From assembly GCA_002368575.1 (NCBI GenBank), contig DFEA01000011.1, positions 12,742 to 18,548 on the forward strand: DNA of 5,807 nucleotides. Reading direction: 5' to 3'. The notes under the pieces are model-generated. The model made no database searches. It saw nothing but the letters and a program-made list of their open reading frames with translations, and was not told the origin of the DNA. A program made the translations under genes and the position numbers. Within the stretch, counting starts at the first letter, position 1; every line of letters begins with the position of its first letter. This stretch comes from Lachnospiraceae bacterium UBA3814. Its GTDB lineage: Bacteria > Bacillota > Clostridia > Lachnospirales > Lachnospiraceae. This document shows, piece after piece, positions 1 to 5,197 of the stretch.

Positions 1-1088
1 AAGGCCTTGATCTCCTTCGGATAATCTATAACGAAAACAGGGCGCTTGAACTCCTTCTCTGTAAGGAACCTTTCATGCTCGGTCTGGAGGTCGCATCCCC
101 ATTCCACCTTATAATCAAACTCATCGTTATGCTTTTTGAGTATCTCCACCGCATCGGTGTAGGTTATCCTTCCGAAGTCAGAGCTGATAACATTGTCGAG
201 CCTTTCAAGAAGCCCCTTGTCCATGAACTGGTTGAAGAAGTTCATTTCAGAGGGAGCATTTTCAAGGACATAATTGATTATATACTTGATCATGCTCTCG
301 GCGATAGCCATGTTATCCTCAAGGTCGGCAAAGGCCATCTCGGGTTCGATCATCCAGAACTCGGCCGCATGCCTGGTGGTATTTGAATTCTCCGCCCTGA
401 AGGTAGGGCCGAAGGTATATATGTTCTTAAAGGCCATGGCGTAGGTCTCGCCGTTCAGCTGGCCGCTGACGGTAAGGTTGGCCGACTTTCCGAAAAAATC
501 CTTAGTATAGTCAACAGTATTATCGGCATTTTTAGGGATATTATTAAGGTCTAAGGTCGTGACCTGAAACATTTCCCCGGCACCCTCACAGTCGCTCCCG
601 GTGATGATCGGAGTATGCACGTACACAAAATCCCTTTCCTGGAAGAATTTATGTATGGCGTAGGCCGCAAGGGAGCGGACGCGGAACACTGCCTCGAAGG
701 TATTGGTCCTCGGCCTCAGATGCGCGATCGTCCTCAGATATTCGAGAGAATGGCGTTTCTTCTGGAGAGGATAGTCAGGAGTAGAGGCGCCCTCTATCCT
801 TATTTCCTCAGCCTGTATCTCAAAGGGCTGCTTCGCCTGCGGAGTGGGAACAAGAGTCCCGCGGACAACTATCGCCGCACCCACGTTCAGAGAGGATATC
901 TCCTTGAAATTGCCGAGCTTATCCGAATACACCACCTGGATGGGATCAAAATAAGTCCCGTCATTTACCACTATAAAGCCGAAGGTCTTTGAGTCACGTA
1001 TGCTCCTGACCCAGCCTCCTATCGTAATCTCCCTGTTAAGGTAAGCATCTGTGTCCCTGAATATCTGTCTGACCGAAACCAAATCCAT
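1..1088 (-). CDS. asnS: Asparaginyl-tRNA synthetase, N-terminal 362 codons (partial at left edge)
   Basis: This cytoplasmic class II aminoacyl-tRNA synthetase charges tRNA-Asn with asparagine using ATP. It starts at the ATG complementary to 1086-1088, after a GAGGTGG ribosome binding site with 6-nt spacing. The N-terminus (roughly residues 18-105, including ITIGGWVRSIRDSKTFGF) is the OB-fold anticodon-binding domain. It is followed by the AsnRS-typical stretch YPLQKKRHSLEYLR..AHLRPRTN, which argues against AspRS or LysRS. Class II motif 2 is visible as FRAEN at residues 230-234, continuing TTRHAAEFW to residue 245. The last readable residues are VIDYPKEIKA. Bacterial AsnRS is about 460-470 residues, so about 100 residues, including motif 3, lie beyond the edge. 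No frameshift or internal stop was seen. It is transcribed divergently from the signalling operon at 1450. No T-box leader is visible upstream, although many Firmicute synthetase genes have one. Confidence 0.97.
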   Translation of the reverse strand, partial: MDLVSVRQIFRDTDAYLNREITIGGWVRSIRDSKTFGFIVVNDGTYFDPIQVVYSDKLGNFKEISSLNVGAAIVVRGTLVPTPQAKQPFEIQAEEIRIEGASTPDYPLQKKRHSLEYLRTIAHLRPRTNTFEAVFRVRSLAAYAIHKFFQERDFVYVHTPIITGSDCEGAGEMFQVTTLDLNNIPKNADNTVDYTKDFFGKSANLTVSGQLNGETYAMAFKNIYTFGPTFRAENSNTTRHAAEFWMIEPEMAFADLEDNMAIAESMIKYIINYVLENAPSEMNFFNQFMDKGLLERLDNVISSDFGRITYTDAVEILKKHNDEFDYKVEWGCDLQTEHERFLTEKEFKRPVFVIDYPKEIKA

Positions 1089-1094
1089 TTTAAT

Positions 1095-1101
1095 CCACCT
1101 C
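1095..1101 (-). promoter_or_regulatory. Ribosome binding site of asnS
   Basis: On the minus strand this reads GAGGTGG, six bases before the ATG. It fixes the asnS start, since no other in-frame start nearby has a comparable site. Confidence 0.8.
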
Positions 1102-1170
1102 ATTCTGTGCGTTCACTATAACTTATTGGTGCACACGATCGCGATAGGAAAGGCGCTTTCAGCGTCTCGC

Positions 1171-1203
1171 ACTTATTCGACATTTGCAGGCAAATGTCGA
1201 ATT
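1171..1203. repeat. Palindromic intergenic repeat, copy 1 (33 bp)
   Basis: The core is a perfect inverted repeat, ATTCGACATTTGC (1175-1187) and GCAAATGTCGAAT (1190-1202), separated by AG. Including its flanks, the unit begins ACTTATTCG and ends GCAAATGTCGAATT. Both ends are matched by copy 2 at 2309-2342: about 26 of 34 aligned columns are identical and most differences sit in the centre. No T-tract follows on either strand, so it does not look like an intrinsic terminator. It may be a small dispersed palindromic element, or a site acting as DNA or RNA structure. The family is not identified. Confidence 0.75.
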
Positions 1204-1217
1204 GGATCGTCGCAAAG

Positions 1218-1239
1218 GGAAACGAATAAATTCGTTTCC
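1218..1239. repeat. Perfect inverted repeat with 10-bp arms
   Basis: GGAAACGAAT (1218-1227) and ATTCGTTTCC (1230-1239) are perfectly complementary around AA, only 15 bp from the end of the first palindrome. The right arm TTTCC can alternatively pair with GGAAA at 1147-1151. It could be a protein-binding palindrome or a stem in either transcript. No T-tract suggests termination. The arms contain CGAAT/ATTCG, the same 5-mer as the dispersed repeat but in inverted arrangement, so a relation to that family is possible but weak. Confidence 0.65.
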
Positions 1240-1279
1240 TATATTTATGTTATTGAGTATATATACCGATACAAAGGAG

Positions 1280-1351
1280 ATGATAGCACCTTTCAACCTG
1301 TTTTACAAGAATTTTAAGGCAGCGCTTCACTTTTTGCCGTATGGATGCTAA
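1280..1351 (+). CDS. Doubtful 23-residue ORF
   Basis: The ORF starts MIAPFNLFYKNF and ends at TAA 1349-1351. It directly abuts an excellent AAAGGAG (1273-1279), but the spacing is zero, too short for normal initiation, and no other start lies at the right distance. Its end overlaps the ATG of the next small ORF (1345). It could be a leader peptide, the decayed start of a small gene broken by a frameshift, or chance. No family is recognised and the confidence is low. Confidence 0.2.
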   Translation: MIAPFNLFYKNFKAALHFLPYGC

Positions 1352-1440
1352 TATTTATACAGTACAGTTTTGACCCGGCATCATCGGATGAATTGCCGAT
1401 GCTTCTTATCCTTTTGTCGGGCAGCTCAGCAGATATGTGA
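1345..1440 (+). CDS. Doubtful 31-residue hydrophobic ORF just before the REC-HPt gene
   Basis: Starting at ATG 1345, the peptide begins MLIFIQYSFDPASSDEL and has a hydrophobic stretch (PMLLILLSG) before ending at TGA 1438-1440. The frame is open from 1318. The stop codon lies inside the ribosome binding site of the downstream gene (TGAGGA, 1438-1443), the arrangement expected for translational coupling. However, the ATG itself has no ribosome binding site. It could be the second half of a small membrane peptide split from the ORF at 1280 by a frameshift, a coupling peptide, or noise. Confidence 0.25.
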   Translation: MLIFIQYSFDPASSDELPMLLILLSGSSADM

Positions 1441-1443
1441 GGA
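1439..1443 (+). promoter_or_regulatory. Ribosome binding site of the REC-HPt gene
   Basis: GAGGA lies six bases before ATG 1450 and fixes the start. The TGA of the small upstream ORF overlaps it. Confidence 0.7.
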
Positions 1444-1449
1444 CAGGAT

Positions 1450-2280
1450 ATGGGTGTCAGGCCAAATTCACGTGTATTGATCGTAGACGATATGCGCGTC
1501 AACAGGATGATATTATCATCGCTTCTTTCATCAAACGGTATTACCGCGGATCTCGCCGGTGGCGGTGCGGAGTGCGTGGAGCTCTGCAGGAAAAACAGAT
1601 ATGATCTTATTCTTCTCGATCACAGGATGCCCGATCAGGACGGTATAGATACTCTGGCACAGCTTAAGGAGATCTTTAAGGAAAGGGGAGAGGATATCCC
1701 TGTTGTCTGTCACACGACAGATTACGCGCAGAAGAACATAAGCCTTTACAAAGCGGCAGGCTTTTCAGATGTTCTGATAAAGCCCATCGACCCGAGAGAG
1801 GTCACAAGGATCCTTATGACATATCTTCCCGAGGGGAAGAACAAAGCTATAGATTCCTCAGATGAAGGAGAAAACAGCAGGCACCAGAAGGAGCTTGACA
1901 GGCTTCCGGGGTGGCTCAGGGAGCTTTCGGAAAGGGAAGGCCCCTCATGTCTTGATCTCCTTGCCGGGATCGACAACTGTGATTCTGCGGAGTTTTATCT
2001 GGACGCGCTTTCCGTATTTGCCTCCTCCATCACAGAAAGGGCCGCCGGAATTGAGGACGCCCTTAAAAGCGGGGATAAAAGGCTGTTCCTGAAAAGGCTC
2101 CACGCCGTAAAAAGCATGGCAAGGCTCGTTGGAGCAGAGAGGCTTTCGGAGCTTGCGGATATCCTTGAGGAGGAGTCGCAGGAGGGCACGGACACCGCTT
2201 CCGATGCCGGAAAGCTCCTTGACTGCTACAGGGAGTACCTGGCTCTGCTCACTCCCCTGACAGCCGGAAATGACCGGTAA
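1450..2280 (+). CDS. Stand-alone REC-HPt phosphorelay protein
   Basis: This is a 276-residue cytoplasmic protein with two signalling domains and no DNA-binding or enzymatic output. The receiver spans about residues 7-126. It has acidic-pocket residues D13 and D14 (VLIVDDM), phospho-acceptor D57 in LLDHRMPDQDG, the conserved Thr at T89 and Lys K111 in KPI, so it appears able to be phosphorylated. A charged linker (about 127-152) leads to a C-terminal HPt domain (about 155-270). Its phospho-histidine is H218 in LHAVKSMARLVGA, matching the HxxKxxA....GA pattern of HPt helices. The arrangement resembles the C-terminal half of a hybrid histidine kinase, with the kinase part missing. By family knowledge such proteins pass phosphate between an upstream kinase and a receiver, or drain it. 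The partner kinase is not in this window. The gene is followed 89 bp later by a tandem-receiver gene, probably in the same operon. Confidence 0.9.
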   Translation: MGVRPNSRVLIVDDMRVNRMILSSLLSSNGITADLAGGGAECVELCRKNRYDLILLDHRMPDQDGIDTLAQLKEIFKERGEDIPVVCHTTDYAQKNISLYKAAGFSDVLIKPIDPREVTRILMTYLPEGKNKAIDSSDEGENSRHQKELDRLPGWLRELSEREGPSCLDLLAGIDNCDSAEFYLDALSVFASSITERAAGIEDALKSGDKRLFLKRLHAVKSMARLVGAERLSELADILEEESQEGTDTASDAGKLLDCYREYLALLTPLTAGNDR

Positions 2281-2308
2281 AGCAAGCAGCGGCATATTAC
2301 CTTGTCAA

Positions 2309-2342
2309 ACTTATTCGGCGTTCGTTCCGCAAATGCCGAATT
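2309..2342. repeat. Palindromic intergenic repeat, copy 2 (34 bp)
   Basis: It lies in the gap between the REC-HPt and tandem-receiver genes. The arms ATTCGGCGTT (2313-2322) and AATGCCGAAT (2332-2341) pair over 10 bp with one G-T pair and enclose a 9-nt loop. It begins ACTTATTCG and ends GCAAATGCCGAATT, as does copy 1 apart from one base. Relative to copy 1, the pair A1180-T1197 is replaced by G2318-C2336 and A1182-T1195 by G2320-T2334, so pairing is kept. No T-tract follows, so it is not an obvious terminator. In mRNA it would form a hairpin that might alter the relative expression of the two genes. Confidence 0.75.
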
Positions 2343-2356
2343 CATGCGCAGCCCGT

Positions 2357-2363
2357 AAGAGGA
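2357..2363 (+). promoter_or_regulatory. Ribosome binding site of the tandem-receiver gene
   Basis: AAGAGGA ends six bases before ATG 2370, the same spacing as in the upstream gene. It lies 14 bp after the end of the palindromic repeat, so the hairpin should leave it accessible. Confidence 0.7.
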
Positions 2364-2369
2364 CCGTAA

Positions 2370-3149
2370 ATGGAAAAGAAGGTTATTTTCATTGAAAATA
2401 CAAGAAGCTTTATAAATACTGCGATCGAAATAAAGCTTAAGGAAGCCGGATATGAGGTGATAAAGACTCCTGACGATATGGAGGAGGTGGAAAAGCACAG
2501 GGATGAGGCGGATATACTGCTTTATTTCCCGGAGGGTACAAGCCTGAGGATAGATACGGCGATGCGCTATCTTACCTCATTAAGCCGTGATGAGCATAAG
2601 ACCCTCTGCCTCATCGGCGAACAGTCCTATATTAACCGGGCCAAAAAGTCAGAGGGCGGAGAATACGTCAGGTGCGAGTTCGTAAAGCCCTTAAACATCA
2701 GCCTTGTTATAGCGGATATACTGCGCCTTTCCGAGATGCATGAGGAATACCGGCGAAAGAAGACCATCCTTATCATTGATGACGACAGGGATTACAGGAC
2801 CGTTCTGCTTCACTGGCTGAAGCAGGATTATGAGGTGGCGGGCGCCGGCACCGGAAAGGAGGCCCTTGAGCTCCTTAAAAAGTCCACTCCCGACCTTATA
2901 CTTCTCAACTATGAGATGCCGGATATTGCCGGGCATGAGATACTCGACAGGATACACAAGAATCCGCTTACGTTCAGTATCCCCATTATCTTTCTGACCG
3001 AAAAAAACGACCATGACAGCGTTGCCGATATCATATCACACAAGCCGGACGGATATCTTTTCAAATCCCTTAAGAAGAACGAGCTCCTTGACGATCTGGA
3101 GCGGTTCTTCTCCGAAAGCATTCTGGTAAAGGGCAGCCGGCAGGGCTGA
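2370..3149 (+). CDS. Tandem pseudo-receiver protein (two REC domains, both phospho-sites substituted)
   Basis: This 259-residue cytoplasmic protein has two receiver-like domains joined by a short charged helix (about 119-131). Domain 1 (about 2-118) is strongly degenerate. The acidic pocket reads FIEN (E9, N10), the phospho-acceptor position is Y52 (DILLYFPEG), and only the conserved KP (K106-P107) remains. Domain 2 (about 131-250) has a well-preserved fold: acidic pocket D137-D139 (LIIDDDRD), conserved T210 (FLTE) and K232. Its acceptor position is N180 (DLILLNYEMPDIAG), codon AAC at 2907-2909, one base from GAC. There is no helix-turn-helix, HPt or enzymatic domain. Asn cannot form the normal acyl phosphate, so family knowledge suggests a phosphorylation-independent or binding-only role. 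It probably shares an operon with the REC-HPt gene and may bind it or a common kinase. A sequencing error or recent inactivation at N180 cannot be excluded. Confidence 0.85.
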   Translation: MEKKVIFIENTRSFINTAIEIKLKEAGYEVIKTPDDMEEVEKHRDEADILLYFPEGTSLRIDTAMRYLTSLSRDEHKTLCLIGEQSYINRAKKSEGGEYVRCEFVKPLNISLVIADILRLSEMHEEYRRKKTILIIDDDRDYRTVLLHWLKQDYEVAGAGTGKEALELLKKSTPDLILLNYEMPDIAGHEILDRIHKNPLTFSIPIIFLTEKNDHDSVADIISHKPDGYLFKSLKKNELLDDLERFFSESILVKGSRQG

Positions 3150-3243
3150 ACACACCGGACAGCATATGCGCTCATGCGGATCATTTCCGGCTTAAGCGCG
3201 GGAAGCTCAAAGGAGCACGGCACGCACCCGGCGGCCGTATCGC
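3150..3243. other. Convergent intergenic spacer, no clear plus-strand terminator
   Basis: This is the part of the spacer between the tandem-receiver gene and the minus-strand EAL gene that precedes the T-rich tail of the minus-strand terminator. Only weak, interrupted inverted repeats are visible (CCGGA...TCCGG, GCAT...ATGC), and no T-tract follows them on the plus strand. Plus-strand transcripts may end by another mechanism or run into the opposing gene. No ORF here is credible. Confidence 0.5.
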
Positions 3244-3273
3244 AAATAAAAAGGAGACCGTATCAGGCCTCCT
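3244..3273 (-). terminator. Rho-independent terminator of the acyl-CoA synthetase / EAL operon
   Basis: Read on the minus strand, AGGAGGCC (3273-3266) pairs with GGTCTCCT (3259-3252) in an 8-bp stem containing one G-T pair, with the 6-nt loop TGATAC. It is followed by a T-rich tail (TTTTTATT, 3251-3244). The loop contains the TGA stop codon of the EAL gene, so the last codons form the ascending arm. Stem plus immediate T-tract is the classic intrinsic terminator layout. Confidence 0.8.
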
Positions 3274-5182
3274 CCTTAAGAAATCTCTCTCTGAAGTCAT
3301 GCACAGGCATGGGCTTTCCGTAATAATAGCCCTGAAGCCGTCCGCAGCCGATCTCCGCGAGGAAATCCACCATCTCCTCGGTCTCCACACCCTCGGTAAG
3401 GGTGTTGATCCCAAGGTCATTTGCCATCTCTATGACTCTTCTTATGATCTTTGCGGAATTCTCGTTCTCCTTAAAGCCCCTCAGGAATACCATATCGATC
3501 TTCATAACATCAAACTGGTAATCCTTAAGTACATTAAGAGATGAGTAGCCCGAACCGAAGTCATCAAGCCAGATCTCATAGCCCTTTTCCTTAAAGCCCT
3601 TCATTGCGTTCTTTAAAATGTTCATATCGTCGGTAAGAGCGCTCTCGGTGACCTCTATGTGAAGATAATGCCTGTCGATATCATACTTCGCTACCAGCTC
3701 CTCCATCACGGAAACGGTATCCATCAGCTCAAAATCAAGCTGCGAGAAATTCAGGGAAACGGGGACCGCCTTTTCACCCTTGTCAAGAGATTCTCTCAGA
3801 TCCCTGCATACGGTCTCATATATACACTTATCAAGCTTATGTATCTGCCTGTGCTCCTCAAGAATGGGAATGAAATCACCCGGCGAAAGGAAGCCGTACT
3901 TGGGATCGATCCACCTTGCAAGCGCCTCGCACCCCGCAAGCTTCCGGGATTCCGACCATACCACGGGCTGGTAATAGACCTTTATATAGCCCTTTTCAAC
4001 CGCCTTGTCTATATTGTTTACAATATACTGACGCTTAAAGAAGCGGTCAGCCATGGCCTTGTCATATTCATTATGATCACGGTCATATTTATGCTTGATC
4101 ATCGTGCAGGCATACCTGGCCTTATCCACGCCCTGTCTGGGATCACAGTAGATATCATCCGGCCTGTACAGTCCCACCTTAAGCCCCATGTAGATCTCGT
4201 CACGCTCCGAATAGAAGTTCCTTCTTACGATATCCGTCTTCTGAAGGGCCCCCTCCCAGTCCGTCAGCACCACGAAATGATCATCAGACTGCCTTGCCAC
4301 CAGATCGCCCTCAAAGGCCTCCTCAATGAGCTTTCCGGTCCTTGTCAGCAGTTCATTTCCCTTTATGAAGCCAAACTGGTCATTATAGTTCTTGAAATTA
4401 CCGATATCCAGAAAGAGAAATGCCTTATCGTGTACCTTGTCTCCCGATAAAATAAGAATCTCAGGAACATTTTCGTAAAAATAACGTATGTTATGTATTC
4501 CCGTAAGCTCGTCAAAGACCGCGGCCTTTTCAAGCTTTTCGTTCATGCCCTTAAGGCTCTCCTCCTTCACCGCCTGATCATGTCTCTGCCTGTATATGCT
4601 TATGCTCGTCATCAGGATCGATATCCAGAACATGAACAGATTTATCTTATCGCCGGTCTGGAACTGCACCTCCGGTATCAGTATGCATTTCTGATAAAAG
4701 AATAGGAAGGTCGATGAAAGAAGGATGAAGGATACATACGGCTTCCATACAAGAAGGCAGGAAATGTAAAGCTCCATGGTAAGGAAGGTCAGTATCTGCT
4801 TGCCTCCGGCATAGTCAAGGCTTGATATATATATTCCAAAGCCCATGCATATCGCCGAAAACGCGACCAGAAGTCCGAAGCCGATATTTCTGCTGAGCTT
4901 TCCCCTGCTCCTTATATATTTGACGGAATAAACCAACATCAGTATTCCCATCGTAAGAAGGATAACATAGGAATACAGGTGCTGTACTATCCAGTTAAAG
5001 TCTCTTGAGGTATCGCTCAGGATCACATACTTTATCAGGACCCTGAGTATCATCCACACCTCGAGGACAATGACCACGGTAGACATATAGATACTTGATC
5101 TGATATTCGCGTCAAACAGATAGTGGGTTATGTACCTGCTGTTCTTTTCAAACCCCAGCAGCTCCTTAAGCTTCTTTCCCAT
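3263..5182 (-). CDS. Membrane GGDEF-EAL protein, probable c-di-GMP phosphodiesterase
   Basis: This 639-residue inner-membrane protein has about six hydrophobic helices (near residues 31-52, 66-87, 100-120, 129-146, 149-168, 181-198), probably a sensor region. A short charged helix (200-222) leads into a GGDEF domain (about 222-378). The GGDEF start (DELTGIHN) is conserved, but the signature reads RQSDDHF (297-303) instead of RxGGDEF, so cyclase activity is unlikely. The EAL domain (about 385-636) keeps the full set of known catalytic residues: E419-A-L, N478, E510, D540-D541, K561 (KID), E597 (EGVET) and Q617 (QGYYYGKP). By family knowledge it should hydrolyse c-di-GMP to pGpG, with the dead GGDEF perhaps binding nucleotide. 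The start ATG has a strong AAGGAGG site at 5187-5193 with 4-nt spacing. It follows the acyl-CoA synthetase gene by 15 bp, so the two are co-transcribed, and it ends in its own terminator. It converges on the phosphorelay operon. Confidence 0.93.
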   Translation of the reverse strand: MGKKLKELLGFEKNSRYITHYLFDANIRSSIYMSTVVIVLEVWMILRVLIKYVILSDTSRDFNWIVQHLYSYVILLTMGILMLVYSVKYIRSRGKLSRNIGFGLLVAFSAICMGFGIYISSLDYAGGKQILTFLTMELYISCLLVWKPYVSFILLSSTFLFFYQKCILIPEVQFQTGDKINLFMFWISILMTSISIYRQRHDQAVKEESLKGMNEKLEKAAVFDELTGIHNIRYFYENVPEILILSGDKVHDKAFLFLDIGNFKNYNDQFGFIKGNELLTRTGKLIEEAFEGDLVARQSDDHFVVLTDWEGALQKTDIVRRNFYSERDEIYMGLKVGLYRPDDIYCDPRQGVDKARYACTMIKHKYDRDHNEYDKAMADRFFKRQYIVNNIDKAVEKGYIKVYYQPVVWSESRKLAGCEALARWIDPKYGFLSPGDFIPILEEHRQIHKLDKCIYETVCRDLRESLDKGEKAVPVSLNFSQLDFELMDTVSVMEELVAKYDIDRHYLHIEVTESALTDDMNILKNAMKGFKEKGYEIWLDDFGSGYSSLNVLKDYQFDVMKIDMVFLRGFKENENSAKIIRRVIEMANDLGINTLTEGVETEEMVDFLAEIGCGRLQGYYYGKPMPVHDFRERFLKEEA

Positions 5183-5186
5183 GAGC

Positions 5187-5193
5187 CCTCCTT
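5187..5193 (-). promoter_or_regulatory. Strong ribosome binding site of the EAL gene
   Basis: AAGGAGG on the minus strand, four bases before the ATG at 5182-5180. It lies wholly within the 15-bp gap to the upstream gene. Confidence 0.8.
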
Positions 5194-5197
5194 ACCG

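Larger units (their letters stand above)
1089..1449. other. Divergent intergenic region rich in inverted repeats
   Basis: This 361-bp region separates asnS (leftward) from the REC-HPt gene (rightward) and must hold control signals for both. It contains a 13-bp-arm perfect palindrome at 1175-1202 and a 10-bp-arm perfect palindrome at 1218-1239. An 8-bp distal inverted repeat (ATAGGAAA at 1144-1151, TTTCCTAT at 1235-1242) encloses the first and overlaps the second. An AT-rich stretch with alternating TATATATA lies at 1258-1265, and two very short ORFs lie between 1280 and 1440. I could not assign a convincing -35/-10 pair for either direction. The open frame running rightwards through 1051-1317 has no recognisable motif, overlaps the asnS start and the hairpins, and looks non-coding. 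Confidence 0.7.

Noticed and set aside
615..992. 125-codon open frame on the plus strand
   Set aside because: It is antisense to asnS, whose AsnRS motifs are unambiguous.
1115..1143. Possible asnS promoter (-10 TATAGT at 1120-1115)
   Set aside because: The hexamer 17 bp upstream (CGCGAT) does not resemble TTGACA, so the match is too weak to annotate.
1148..1160. Small hairpin GAAAG-GCG-CTTTC
   Set aside because: Five-base arms with a three-base loop occur often by chance, and there is no conservation evidence.
1254..1284. Possible promoter of the signalling operon around TTGAGT / TATATATA
   Set aside because: TATATATA lacks a -35 box at normal spacing, and TTGAGT lacks a good -10 box 17 bp downstream.
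1089..1300. T-box leader upstream of asnS
   Set aside because: Many Firmicute synthetase genes have one, but the minus strand here lacks the conserved GGGTGG.ACCGCG T-box sequence and a following terminator with T-tract.
1945..2295. 116-codon open frame on the minus strand
   Set aside because: It is antisense to the HPt domain of the REC-HPt gene, whose motifs are clear. It has no family resemblance.
1171..2342. CRISPR array or transposon ends suggested by the repeated palindromes
   Set aside because: There are only two copies more than 1.1 kb apart with a normal gene between them, no regular spacers, no transposase, and no target-site duplication that I can see.
3659..4450. Long open frame of 263 codons on the plus strand
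   Set aside because: It lies wholly antisense to the EAL gene, has no ribosome binding site or recognisable domain, and is explained by the codon pattern of the real gene on the other strand.
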